Made by a program: the position numbers and the translations under genes. DNA of 64,000 bases, taken from assembly GCF_019602855.1 (NCBI RefSeq), contig NZ_CP080766.1:372001-436000 (forward strand), given 5' to 3'. Positions 1 to 8,141 of this stretch are shown piece by piece; position 1 is the first letter of the stretch; the number at the start of each line of letters is the position of its first letter. The stretch comes from Cupriavidus pinatubonensis (GTDB lineage: Bacteria > Pseudomonadota > Gammaproteobacteria > Burkholderiales > Burkholderiaceae). The notes under the pieces were generated by a model. The model worked only from the letters and a program-made list of their open reading frames with translations. It ran no database searches and was not told the DNA's origin.

Positions 1-1019
1 TGCTGCTGGCCGCCAACGACACGCGCGTCGGTTTCCCGACTCCCCTGCCGGCCCTCCCTGTAGAAGGCCGGTTACCCGCCCTCGACGGCGCGGTGCAATG
101 GCTCAACTCGCCGCCGCTGTCGCGCGAGCAGCTGCAGGGCAAGGTCACGCTGGTCTACTTCTGGACCTATTCCTGCATCAACTGCATTCGTACCCTGCCC
201 TACCTTCGTGCGTGGGCGGACAAGTACAAGGATCAGGGCCTGACCGTCGTCGGTGTGCATACGCCCGAGTTCGCGTTCGAAAGATCGACGGATAACGTCC
301 GGCGCGCGGTGGCGGACTTCCGCATTGGCTTTCCCGTGGCCGTCGACAGCGACTACCGCCTCTGGCGCGCGTTCCACAACAGCTACTGGCCCGCCGCGTA
401 CTTTGTCGATGCGCGCGGCAATATCCGCCACCACCAGTTCGGCGAGGGCGATTACGCGAAATCCGAACGCGTCATCCAGACGCTGCTGACGGAAGCCGGT
501 AGCCGTACGGTGGCCGGCGATGTCGTCTCCCCCGATGCCGCCGGTGCACAGGCGGCGCCGGACCTGCACAACGTGCGCTCCGAAGAAACCTATATCGGCT
601 ACAGCCAGGCAACGAACTTCGCCTCGCCGGGCGAGGTGCGGCCCGACGCTTCTCGGCAGTACACCGTTGGCAAGCTGCTCCTGAACGAGTGGGGCTTGTC
701 GGGCCAATGGACGGTCGGCCCCGAGCAGGCGACGCTGGATCGGGCCGACGGCACCATCCGCTACCGCTTCCATGCACGCGACCTGCATCTGGTACTAGGG
801 CCGGCAGCCAATGGCCAGGCCGTCCGCTTCGTCGTGACGATCGACGGCAAGCCGCCGGGCAAGAGCCATGGTGCCGACACGGACGCCGGCGGCAATGGCG
901 CCGTCACGCAGACGCGGCTCTACCAGCTTGTGCGGCAGGCTGGCGAAGTCGGGGAGCATACGTTCGAGATCCGCTTCGTGGACGCTGGCGCGCAGGCCTA
1001 CGCCTTCACTTTCGGCTAG
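1..1019 (+). CDS. Thioredoxin-fold (redoxin/DipZ C-terminal-like) protein, 5' partial
   Basis: The frame is already open at base 3, so the gene starts upstream of the window and 338 residues are visible. An AlkyI hydroperoxide reductase/TlpA-like thioredoxin domain comes first, with the redox motif CINC (bases 174-185) inside a YSCINCIRTLPYLRAW context. A C-terminal beta-rich domain follows that resembles the extension found on DipZ-type proteins. The family reduces or oxidises extracytoplasmic disulfides, so a periplasmic or membrane-anchored role is likely, but the signal or membrane segment lies outside the window. It ends 155 bases before the DUF3348 gene and is not obviously co-transcribed with it. 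Substrate is unknown. Confidence 0.75.
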   Translation, partial: LLAANDTRVGFPTPLPALPVEGRLPALDGAVQWLNSPPLSREQLQGKVTLVYFWTYSCINCIRTLPYLRAWADKYKDQGLTVVGVHTPEFAFERSTDNVRRAVADFRIGFPVAVDSDYRLWRAFHNSYWPAAYFVDARGNIRHHQFGEGDYAKSERVIQTLLTEAGSRTVAGDVVSPDAAGAQAAPDLHNVRSEETYIGYSQATNFASPGEVRPDASRQYTVGKLLLNEWGLSGQWTVGPEQATLDRADGTIRYRFHARDLHLVLGPAANGQAVRFVVTIDGKPPGKSHGADTDAGGNGAVTQTRLYQLVRQAGEVGEHTFEIRFVDAGAQAYAFTFG

Positions 1020-1174
1020 CCGCCGGGCCGCTCAGCAGCTGATTCGCCAACGGAATCCACGCAATCCGCAGCCACGAATCGCCGCTTCGGTGCCGACCTG
1101 CAACGGTCTGGCCACGAAAGCGGCGAAATCGCACGCGCGGAAGTGTAAACTGCTGGATTTTTCGCTCTGGCGAC

Positions 1175-1906
1175 ATGCTTCAAGCACCACGGCGCGCAGG
1201 GTTCAGCGGTCCCACGCTGATCCGCCTGCTGGTTCGCCTGACCGGCGACGACGCCCCCGAATCCGGACAATCGCTTTCCGACCAGCTCGGCCAATGGCTT
1301 GGCTGGACGGACGCGATCGCCTTGTCCGCCGCGCTGAACGGCAACCCGCCGGCGGCGGCCGGCGCACGCGCGGGCGGCACCGAACAGGCTGACTGCGCCC
1401 GCATCAGGGCTGCCCTGACGGCAGCCATTGCGGACGACAAGGCGGGCAGCAACCGACAGCGCGGACGGCCGCGCCCGGCCGCGCCGGAGCCGGCGGAAGC
1501 CGTCGTGGACTATGCGGCGTTCCGCCAACGGTACGTCACATTGCAGCAGACCATGGAAACGGAAATCGGCAGCCTGCGCGGCCGCCTGCGGACAACGCTG
1601 GCGGCACGCGGCGCTGGCATGACGCGCCTGTCCATGGTCGATGCCGTCATGGAACGCGTGCTCGGCGCGCGCGAACAGGCGCTCCTGGCCACCGTGCCGG
1701 GGATGCTCGAAGCGCATTTCACGCGCCTGCGCCAGGCCGAGGAAGCCGCACTGGCGAATGCCCAGACGGCGGGCAAGCCGGCACCCGTGTCGTCCGGTGC
1801 CTGGCTGACCGTCTTTCAGAACGATATGCAAAGCGTGTTGCGCGCCGAGCTGGACATCCGCTTCCAGCCCGTCGAAGCATTGCTCGCGGCGCTGCGTGAC
1901 AGCTAA
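1175..1906 (+). CDS. DUF3348 family protein, first gene of motor-like cassette
   Basis: A soluble protein of 243 residues without signal peptide or membrane segment. It has an N-terminal helical part, a low-complexity Ala/Arg/Pro linker (about residues 85-110) and a helical C-terminal half. I recognise it as DUF3348, a family that in Burkholderiales stands directly upstream of a DUF802 gene. Its stop codon (1904-1906) lies 10 bases before the next ATG, so the two are co-transcribed and probably translationally coupled. Function is unknown. Context suggests a cytosolic accessory or assembly factor of the channel encoded downstream. The family name is recalled, not searched. Confidence 0.75.
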   Translation: MLQAPRRAGFSGPTLIRLLVRLTGDDAPESGQSLSDQLGQWLGWTDAIALSAALNGNPPAAAGARAGGTEQADCARIRAALTAAIADDKAGSNRQRGRPRPAAPEPAEAVVDYAAFRQRYVTLQQTMETEIGSLRGRLRTTLAARGAGMTRLSMVDAVMERVLGAREQALLATVPGMLEAHFTRLRQAEEAALANAQTAGKPAPVSSGAWLTVFQNDMQSVLRAELDIRFQPVEALLAALRDS

Positions 1907-1916
1907 CCCAACCATC

Positions 1917-4900
1917 ATGACCCGACCCATTACTCATATCGTCGTCTTCCTGGCAGGCCTGGCCGTCGTGGGCTGGATCGGTGCCGGCTACGCGGGCACT
2001 AATGCGCTGGCCCTGGCCGTCACGCTGCTGATCGGCGGCTTCTACCTTGCAGGGGCGTTCGAACTGAAGCGCTACCGTCAGGCCACGTCCTCGCTGGCGC
2101 AGGCCATCGCGGGGCTGACCGAGTCGCCCGCGGGCCTTGCCGGCTGGATTGAACCGCTGCATCCGAGCCTGCGCAATGCCGTGCGCCTGCGCGTCGAAGG
2201 CGAGCGCACGGCCCTGCCCGGCCCGGCGATGACGCCGTATCTGGTCGGCCTGCTGGTGCTGCTCGGCATGTTCGGCACGTTCCTGGGCATGGTGGCAACA
2301 CTGCGCGGCACCGGGATCGCGCTCGAAGGCGCCGCGGACCTCGACGCCATCCGTGCGTCGCTGGCCGCTCCGGTCAAGGGGCTGGGCTTCGCGTTCGGCA
2401 CGTCGGTCGCCGGCGTCGCCACCTCGGCCATGCTGGGCCTGCTTTCGGCGCTGTGCCGGCGCGAGCGCATCGAGACCGCGCAGGCGCTCGACGCTCGCAT
2501 CGCCACCACGCTGCGCCCGTTCTCGCGCGCGCACCAGCGCGACGAGGCGTTCCAGCTGCTGCAGCGGCAGGCCGACGTGATGCCCACGCTGGTCGACCGC
2601 CTGCAGGCCATGATGACCACCATGGAGCAGCAACACCAGGCCATGTCCGACCGGCTGGCCGCCAGCCAGGCTGCGTTCCATGACCGCACCGACGCGGCAT
2701 ACGGCCGGCTCGCCGACGCCGTGCAGCAGTCGCTGACGCAAAGCATCGCCGACAGCACGCGCACCGTCAGCGCGGCGATCCAGCCGGCTGTCGAGGCCAC
2801 CATGGCAGGCATCGCACGCGAAACCGCGGCGCTGCACACCACCGTCACGGACGCAGTGAAGCAGCAGCTCGATGGCCTGTCGACCCGTTTCGAGGCCACC
2901 ACGGCCACGGTCGCAGACCTTTGGCAACAGGCACTGGCCGGGCACCAGCGCACCAGCGAGGCACAGGCCAGCGACCTGCGCGCCACGCTCGATGGTTTCG
3001 CGCAGACGTTCGATCAGCGCTCGGCCGGCCTGCTCGAAAGCGTGGCCACGCGCCTGGATGCCACGGCGGCCAGTGCAGCTGGGGCCTGGAACGACGCGCT
3101 GGCGCGGCAGGCAAGCCTCGGCGAGAAGATGGCCGGCGACAACCGGCAGGCCGTGGCGAATGCCGCAGCCGCGTTCGAGCAGCAAGCGGCTTCGCTGGTG
3201 CAGGCCGTGGCCCGCACCCATGCGGACCTGAAGCAGGAACTGTCCGCGCAGGACGCCCAGCGCCTGCAGACGTGGGCAGACACGCTCGGCGCGGTTGCGG
3301 CGACCCTGCGCAGCGAACTGGAACAGGCCAGCGCCCGCAGCGCGAGCCACCAGCAGGAAACCGCCGCTACGCTGGCGCAAACCGCGCGAGATATCTCCGC
3401 CGAGGCTCGCACGCACGCCAGCAGCACCATTGCCGAGATCGACCGTCTAGTGCAGGCCGCAGAACATGCTCCGAAAGCCGCTGTCGCGCTGCAGGAAGAA
3501 CTGGCCTCTCGCGATCAGCAGCGCCTGACCGCGTGGACCGAGGCGCTGGCAGGCATGGCCGCGACGCTGCGCGCGCAGATGGAACAGGCCAACGCCAGTG
3601 CCGCTGGCCATCAGCAGCAGATCACGGAAACGCTGGCACAGACCGCGCGCGATATGTCGGCCGAAGCGCGTACGCACGCCAGCACCACCATTGCCGAGAT
3701 CGACCGCCTCGTGCAGGCTGCCGAACTGGCGCCAAAGGCCGCTGTCGCGCTGCAGGAAGAACTGGCCTCTCGCGATCAGCAGCGCCTGACCGCGTGGACC
3801 GAGGCGCTGGCCGCCATGGCCGCGACGCTGCGCACGCAGATGGAACAGGCAGGTACGAACGCCGCTGAGCAGCAGCAAAGGATCACCGAAACGCTGGCGC
3901 AGACCGCACGCGATATGTCGGCCGAGGCCCGCACGCACGCCAGCACTACCATCGCCGAGATCGACCGTCTAGTGCAGGCAGCAGAGCTGGCCCCGAAGGC
4001 CGCTGTCGCGCTGCAGGAAGAACTCGCCTCCCGCGACCAGCAGCGCTTCACCGCGTGGACCGAGGCGCTGGCCACCATGGCCGCGACGCTGCGCACGCAG
4101 ATGGAGCAAGCCGGCGAGCAATCGTCCGACCGCCACCAGGCCATCACCGAAGCGCTGGCACAGACTGCCCGCGATATCTCGAACGAAGCCCGCACGCACG
4201 CGAGCAGCACGATCGCCGAGATCGACCGCCTCGTGCAGGCAGCAGAACTGGCCCCGAAGGCCGCCGTCGCGTTGCAGGCCGAGATCGTTGCGCGCGAGGA
4301 GCAGCGGATGGCCGCCTGGACCGAAACGCTCAGCGCCATGGCATCGTCGCTGCGCCAGGAATGGGAGCAGACCACCGCGCAGACCGTCAGCCGCCAGCAG
4401 GACATCTGCGACACGCTGGCGCAGACCACGCGCGACATCTCCGCACAGACGCACGCACAAGCGAGCCACACCATCGCCGAAGTCTCCCGCTTGGTGCAGG
4501 CCGCCACCGAAGCGCCCAAGGCCGCGGCCGAAGTCATCGCCGAACTGCGCCAGAAGCTCACGGACAGCATGGCGCGCGACAACGCGATGCTGGAAGAGCG
4601 CAGCCGCCTGCTTGAAACCCTGGGCACGCTGCTCGACGCCGTGAACCATGCGTCCACGGAGCAACGCGTGGCGGTCGACTCGCTGGTCACCACCACGGCT
4701 GGCCTGCTGGACCGTGTCGGCACGCGCTTCCACGAGCAGGTCGAGTCCGAGACTGGCAAGCTGGCCACCGTTGCCGCACAGGTCACGGGCAGCGCAGTCG
4801 AAGTCGCAAGCCTCGGCGAAGCGCTCGGCGTTGCCGTTCAGGTGTTCAGCGAGTCCAATGACAAGCTCATGGCCCATCTGGAGCGCATCGAGACCGCGCT

Positions 4901-5054
4901 CGACAAGTCCATGACGCGCAGCGATGAACAGCTTGCCTACTACGTGGCACAGGCGCGTGAAGTCGTCGACCTGAGCATGCGGTCGCAGAAGCAGGTGCTT
5001 GAAGACCTGCAGCAACTCGCCGGGCAGCAGGCATCCAACGCAGAGGCCGCATGA
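1917..5054 (+). CDS. DUF802 protein: MotA/TolQ-like channel with long repetitive tail
   Basis: A protein of 1045 residues. Membrane segments are visible at about 7-25, 29-47, 107-128 and 155-178. The third contains LLGMFGTFLGMVATL, which matches the GLLGTVxGM signature of TolQ/ExbB/MotA. The fourth (PVKGLGFAFGTSVAGVATSA) matches their second conserved pore helix. After residue 190 there is an uninterrupted Ala/Gln/Glu-rich helical tail of about 850 residues containing five 87-residue repeats. That plan, a proton-channel subunit plus a giant cytosolic tail, is the plan of ZorA in Zorya systems. ATG 1917 is preferred; GTG 1896 (overlapping the previous stop) is an alternative. It overlaps the OmpA gene by 4 bases (ATGA). 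Function is unknown; a proton-driven motor is an inference. Confidence 0.8.
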   Translation: MTRPITHIVVFLAGLAVVGWIGAGYAGTNALALAVTLLIGGFYLAGAFELKRYRQATSSLAQAIAGLTESPAGLAGWIEPLHPSLRNAVRLRVEGERTALPGPAMTPYLVGLLVLLGMFGTFLGMVATLRGTGIALEGAADLDAIRASLAAPVKGLGFAFGTSVAGVATSAMLGLLSALCRRERIETAQALDARIATTLRPFSRAHQRDEAFQLLQRQADVMPTLVDRLQAMMTTMEQQHQAMSDRLAASQAAFHDRTDAAYGRLADAVQQSLTQSIADSTRTVSAAIQPAVEATMAGIARETAALHTTVTDAVKQQLDGLSTRFEATTATVADLWQQALAGHQRTSEAQASDLRATLDGFAQTFDQRSAGLLESVATRLDATAASAAGAWNDALARQASLGEKMAGDNRQAVANAAAAFEQQAASLVQAVARTHADLKQELSAQDAQRLQTWADTLGAVAATLRSELEQASARSASHQQETAATLAQTARDISAEARTHASSTIAEIDRLVQAAEHAPKAAVALQEELASRDQQRLTAWTEALAGMAATLRAQMEQANASAAGHQQQITETLAQTARDMSAEARTHASTTIAEIDRLVQAAELAPKAAVALQEELASRDQQRLTAWTEALAAMAATLRTQMEQAGTNAAEQQQRITETLAQTARDMSAEARTHASTTIAEIDRLVQAAELAPKAAVALQEELASRDQQRFTAWTEALATMAATLRTQMEQAGEQSSDRHQAITEALAQTARDISNEARTHASSTIAEIDRLVQAAELAPKAAVALQAEIVAREEQRMAAWTETLSAMASSLRQEWEQTTAQTVSRQQDICDTLAQTTRDISAQTHAQASHTIAEVSRLVQAATEAPKAAAEVIAELRQKLTDSMARDNAMLEERSRLLETLGTLLDAVNHASTEQRVAVDSLVTTTAGLLDRVGTRFHEQVESETGKLATVAAQVTGSAVEVASLGEALGVAVQVFSESNDKLMAHLERIETALDKSMTRSDEQLAYYVAQAREVVDLSMRSQKQVLEDLQQLAGQQASNAEAA
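3174..4478 (+). repeat. Five tandem 261-bp (87-codon) repeats inside the DUF802 gene
   Basis: The codons for the sequence AEIDRLVQAAE recur at 3435, 3696, 3957 and 4218, with a degenerate copy at 4479 (AEVSRLVQAAT). Every interval is exactly 261 bp, and the unit before 3435 is more diverged. Copies 2-4 are almost identical over long stretches at DNA level (the ALQEELASRDQQR segment), which implies recent duplication or gene conversion. An exact 87-residue period keeps helical phase and would lengthen a rod-like tail in fixed steps. Confidence 0.9.
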
Positions 5055-5698
5055 GAGACGACATCGACGCCGGCGTCGAGCCGTCGGTACCCGCATGGGC
5101 CGTATTTGGCGACCTGATGACGGTGGTGCTCGGCGCGTTCGTGCTGATTCTGCTTGGCGTCATCGGCGCCCAGATGGAACTGACGGCCCGGCTCGAGAAA
5201 GAGGCGAAGCAGCGCCAGGAAGAAATGCAGCGCCGCGAGAGCCTGGAAAAGGCGCTGGCGGCCCCGCTGGCCGCCGGCCGCGTGACGCTGGTGAACGGCC
5301 GCATCGGCATCAATGGCAGCGTGCTGTTTGCGATCAACTCGGACCAACTCCAGCCACAAGGCCGTGACGTGCTGAAAAGCCTGGCCGGCCCGCTGTCGGC
5401 CTATCTGCGCTCGCGCGACGAGATCCTGATGGTCAGCGGCTTTACCGACGACCAGCAGGTGCGCGAACGCAACCGCCGCTTTGCCGACAACTGGGAACTG
5501 TCCGCCCAGCGCGCTTTGACCGTGACTCGCGCGCTGATCGATGCCGGCATTCCGGCCGCTTCCGTGTTCTCGGCCGCGTTCGGCGCGGAGCAGCCAGTGA
5601 CATCGAATGCCGACGAAGCCGGCCGCGCCAGGAACCGGCGCGTGGAGATCGCCCCGGTGCCGCGCGTGTCGATGGGAACGGCCAAACCCCATGGCTGA
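5051..5698 (+). CDS. OmpA/MotB-like peptidoglycan-binding partner of the DUF802 channel
   Basis: A protein of 215 residues. One N-terminal membrane helix (about 15-36, PAWAVFGDLMTVVLGAFVLI) carries Asp21 at the place of the proton-accepting Asp32 of MotB (ADFMT there, GDLMT here). A short charged coiled coil (42-70) leads to an OmpA/MotB domain (about 80-205) with the peptidoglycan-binding pattern NWELSAQRA and a terminal NRRVEI. By family knowledge this is the stator partner that anchors to the wall and completes the ion path with the MotA-like subunit. It overlaps DUF802 by 4 bases and the next gene by 8, so stoichiometric co-translation is likely. Confidence 0.85.
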   Translation: MRDDIDAGVEPSVPAWAVFGDLMTVVLGAFVLILLGVIGAQMELTARLEKEAKQRQEEMQRRESLEKALAAPLAAGRVTLVNGRIGINGSVLFAINSDQLQPQGRDVLKSLAGPLSAYLRSRDEILMVSGFTDDQQVRERNRRFADNWELSAQRALTVTRALIDAGIPAASVFSAAFGAEQPVTSNADEAGRARNRRVEIAPVPRVSMGTAKPHG

Positions 5699-6341
5699 CG
5701 ACGCCATGCAGAACACCCTGATGGCTTGGCGCGAAAGCGGCGCAGACCGCGTCGACCCCGTACGGTTTCGCCTGATCGAAGCGATGGCACGGCGCGCGGC
5801 CGCGCACAGCGGCGACGCGCGCCGGCTGCTCGATGACAGGCTTGCCGAACTGGTCAGGGCTTACGGGGATGCAGTGGGGGACGCCGAATGCCCGAGCGAC
5901 ACCGCGAGCGGTGCGCCTCGAACACCCCTGCCCGTGCGCGGCGCGCTGGCCGACGTCGTCGACTACATCGCGAGCCGCGTGCAGGAGCCGGACGCCATGC
6001 CCGCCCGCAGCGCCGCGACGCCGCGCAACACACCACGTGTGGAACCCGGGCTGATCGATTACTTCCGCGACACCTGGACCCGCGTCAGCGCCGGCCAGCA
6101 GTTGCAGCAGTCGCTGGAGCGCGTCCCCGAGCATGCGGGACCGCTGAATTCCAGCCATCTCGTCCACCGTTCGCTGACGCTGATGCGCGAGATGTCGCCG
6201 GAGTACTTCGAGCAGTTCCTGTCGTACGTGGATGCGCTGACGTGGCTCGAACAGATGAGCAGCGGCGGTGCCGTGGCCAGCAAGGAAGCCCCGCGCGCCG
6301 GCGTCGTGAAGAAGGCCACCAGAGCCCGGACGCGCAAGTAA
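5691..6341 (+). CDS. DUF2894 family protein, last gene of motor-like cassette
   Basis: A soluble protein of 216 residues from ATG 5691, which overlaps the OmpA stop by 8 bases; ATG 5706 is a possible alternative. It begins with a helical region (ADRVDPVRFRLIEAMARRA), has a variable middle and a conserved-looking segment LIDYFRDTWTRVSAGQQLQQSL, and ends in a Lys/Arg-rich tail that could touch nucleic acid or membrane. I recognise DUF2894, which accompanies DUF802 and DUF3348. No enzymatic motif is visible. Tight coupling argues that it works with the channel complex on the cytosolic side. Confidence 0.75.
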   Translation: MADDAMQNTLMAWRESGADRVDPVRFRLIEAMARRAAAHSGDARRLLDDRLAELVRAYGDAVGDAECPSDTASGAPRTPLPVRGALADVVDYIASRVQEPDAMPARSAATPRNTPRVEPGLIDYFRDTWTRVSAGQQLQQSLERVPEHAGPLNSSHLVHRSLTLMREMSPEYFEQFLSYVDALTWLEQMSSGGAVASKEAPRAGVVKKATRARTRK

Positions 6342-6491
6342 GGCACCGGCACGCATGCCGTATCTGCCCTTGGTGGCAGGGAAGCCGATCTTCTAGGATA
6401 GATACGCTAGCGAAACGACCGTCCAGGCAGAGCGCCCCATATGACGCTGAAGAACCACGTGACGGTTACGAAGCCTCAGGAGGTAACAGCT

Positions 6492-6794
6492 ATGCCTGCC
6501 ACCAGGATCGAGATGTGCGACGGCGATGGCGACGGAGTCCTGGCCATCCGGGATGACGGCGCCGAATTCTCGGGCGTCGCACTGGACCTCTCCAATACGT
6601 TCGGTGAAGACGTCGTCGCGGATCTGGACAAGCATCAGTTGCTTGACTGGTGCGAGCGGGTCGCGGCGCACCTGCGGGCCCAGGGCGTTACGCCGAGCGC
6701 GGGCGCGGCGGGAAGCTACGTCAACAAAAGCAGCCAAAGCCATGCGAAGGAGCAGCCCGGCGTCGACGACCTTGTGCAGTCGGCGGCATCCTGA
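6492..6794 (+). CDS. Small protein of unknown function
   Basis: A protein of 100 residues starting MPATRIEMCDGDGDGV. The start is fixed by a full Shine-Dalgarno AGGAGGT at 6479-6485, six bases before ATG 6492; an in-frame ATG at 6441 lacks such a site. The sequence is acidic in its first two thirds and has no signal peptide, membrane helix or cysteine pair (single Cys residues at 8 and about 54). I do not recognise the family. A strong terminator follows immediately, so it forms its own short transcript and its strong ribosome site suggests appreciable expression. Confidence 0.6.
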   Translation: MPATRIEMCDGDGDGVLAIRDDGAEFSGVALDLSNTFGEDVVADLDKHQLLDWCERVAAHLRAQGVTPSAGAAGSYVNKSSQSHAKEQPGVDDLVQSAAS

Positions 6795-6802
6795 TCAAGA
6801 CA

Positions 6803-6838
6803 AAAAAAGACGCTCGGCAGACACCGAGCGTCTTTTTT
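6803..6838 (+). terminator. Rho-independent terminator, probably bidirectional
   Basis: A perfect 9-bp stem GACGCTCGG / CCGAGCGTC (6809-6817 and 6824-6832) closes a 6-base loop. It is flanked by A7 on the left and T6 on the right, so it can stop the small gene on plus and the keto acid cleavage gene arriving on minus. Confidence 0.9.
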
Positions 6839-6884
6839 GGGCTTATCGGCCAATGGGGGACAAGCCCCCGGAACAGCAGCCCGA

Positions 6885-7943
6885 TCAGGCAACCTTGCGC
6901 AGGAAGCCCTGCTGCCCGCCATTGCGATTGGGCGCGAAGCCGTTGGCCTGCAGCGTTTCGTCCACGGTGTCATAGAACTCACCGATCCGGCACATTTCGC
7001 GCGCTTGCCGGGCGGTTGCGATCGGGCGGCTCATCTCTTCCGAGATCCGCACCAGTTGCTCGATCTGCGCCACCGTGCCCATCTTCTTGGTACGCGTCTG
7101 GTTCCACAGCGTGTCTTCGGTGCCGCAACGGACATGCAGGCCCATCGCAATGCCCATCGTGTTCACCGGCAGCACGTTGCACACCGAGCTTTCCACCGTC
7201 AGCACGGCGCCATCGGGCACGGCGCGCACGAAGTTGGCCAGGCTGTAGACGCTCGGCGAGTCCATGCCCCCGCCAATCGCCACCCAGTTCAGGACCAGCG
7301 GGCCCTTGTAGATGCCGCGGCGCATCAGGCGCTCGACGGACTCGAAGCTGTTGAGGTTGTAGCACTGGAACGCGCTCTGGATGCCAGCCGCGGTCAGACG
7401 GCGCACGTGTTCCTCGACCCAGCCCGGCTGCGCCGGCACGGTCATTTCCTTGTAGGCATTGAAGACCTCCGGGTCCTCCATGGAGCTGCCGACGATGTCG
7501 CGATGATCGAACTGCTCAAGGATGTTCATCTGCGACGTATTGACGGTGACCGTCACCTGGTCAGGCGTGGGTTCCAGTTCAGCCAGCATATGGCGCGTGT
7601 CGTCCGAAAGCCACTTGGCGGCCGCGCCTTCCGATTCGGGCGCGAAGCTGATCGATCCGCCGACCTGGATGATCATCTCCGGAACGCGGGCACGGACACC
7701 GGCGATCAGTTCATTGAACTTGGACAGGCGCTTCGAGCCCTTGCCGTCGAGTTCGCGTACATGCAGGTGCAGTACGGTGGCACCTGCGTTGTAGCAATCC
7801 ACCGCTTTCTGGATCTGGTCTTCCATGGTGACCGCGATGTCCTCGGGGAAGTCCGAGGGCATCCATGAGGGCGCATAGGGTGCGGCCGTGATGATCAGCG
7901 GTTGCTGGTTTTCGGGGAACAGGTGTCCGTCAAGGAAGTTCAT
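6885..7943 (-). CDS. Beta-keto acid cleavage enzyme (BKACE/Kce family, DUF849)
   Basis: A protein of 352 residues, a normal length for the family though at the long end. Family members condense or cleave a beta-keto acid with acetyl-CoA to give a CoA thioester plus acetoacetate, using a zinc ion. The zinc motif HLHVR is present (His59 and His61), with an early ITAAPYAPS strand and the GGSISF segment typical of the TIM barrel. The substrate cannot be read off; the 3-keto-5-aminohexanoate enzyme of lysine fermentation is only one member. It is divergent from an AraC regulator that may control it. The shared 198-base region holds a candidate operator. Confidence 0.8.
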   Translation of the reverse strand: MNFLDGHLFPENQQPLIITAAPYAPSWMPSDFPEDIAVTMEDQIQKAVDCYNAGATVLHLHVRELDGKGSKRLSKFNELIAGVRARVPEMIIQVGGSISFAPESEGAAAKWLSDDTRHMLAELEPTPDQVTVTVNTSQMNILEQFDHRDIVGSSMEDPEVFNAYKEMTVPAQPGWVEEHVRRLTAAGIQSAFQCYNLNSFESVERLMRRGIYKGPLVLNWVAIGGGMDSPSVYSLANFVRAVPDGAVLTVESSVCNVLPVNTMGIAMGLHVRCGTEDTLWNQTRTKKMGTVAQIEQLVRISEEMSRPIATARQAREMCRIGEFYDTVDETLQANGFAPNRNGGQQGFLRKVA

Positions 7944-8041
7944 GGCAAGTCAGGAAAAGGATTTGGGAGGGGTTCCGGCACTCCCGAATCCAGGAAGGCC
8001 GACAAGGCTGTAGTCTAGGAATCCCGAGCCTTCCTATCTCT

Positions 8042-8083
8042 CTCATTTGACGACATAGGCATCTCATTTCATGACAAAATGAG
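8042..8083. promoter_or_regulatory. Candidate AraC-type operator: repeated CTCATTT sites
   Basis: CTCATTT occurs at 8042-8048 and again at 8063-8069, exactly 21 bp (two helical turns) apart, as AraC-family half-sites often are. The second copy also forms a perfect inverted repeat with AAATGAG at 8077-8083 (7-bp spacer). The block lies between the divergent cleavage enzyme and AraC regulator genes. Binding is inferred only. Confidence 0.4.
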
Positions 8084-8141
8084 TAGGACTACGGTTCTGC
8101 GCAGCGCGGAATCGGACCACACGCTGCATGGACGAGACGCG

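Noticed and set aside
3174-4478. CRISPR or satellite interpretation of the 261-bp repeats
   Set aside because: They are in frame, without spacers, and encode a periodic helical tail.
1175-6341. A complete Zorya defence system
   Set aside because: Only the ZorA/ZorB-like pair is present; no helicase or nuclease effector lies next to it, so the name Zorya is not justified.
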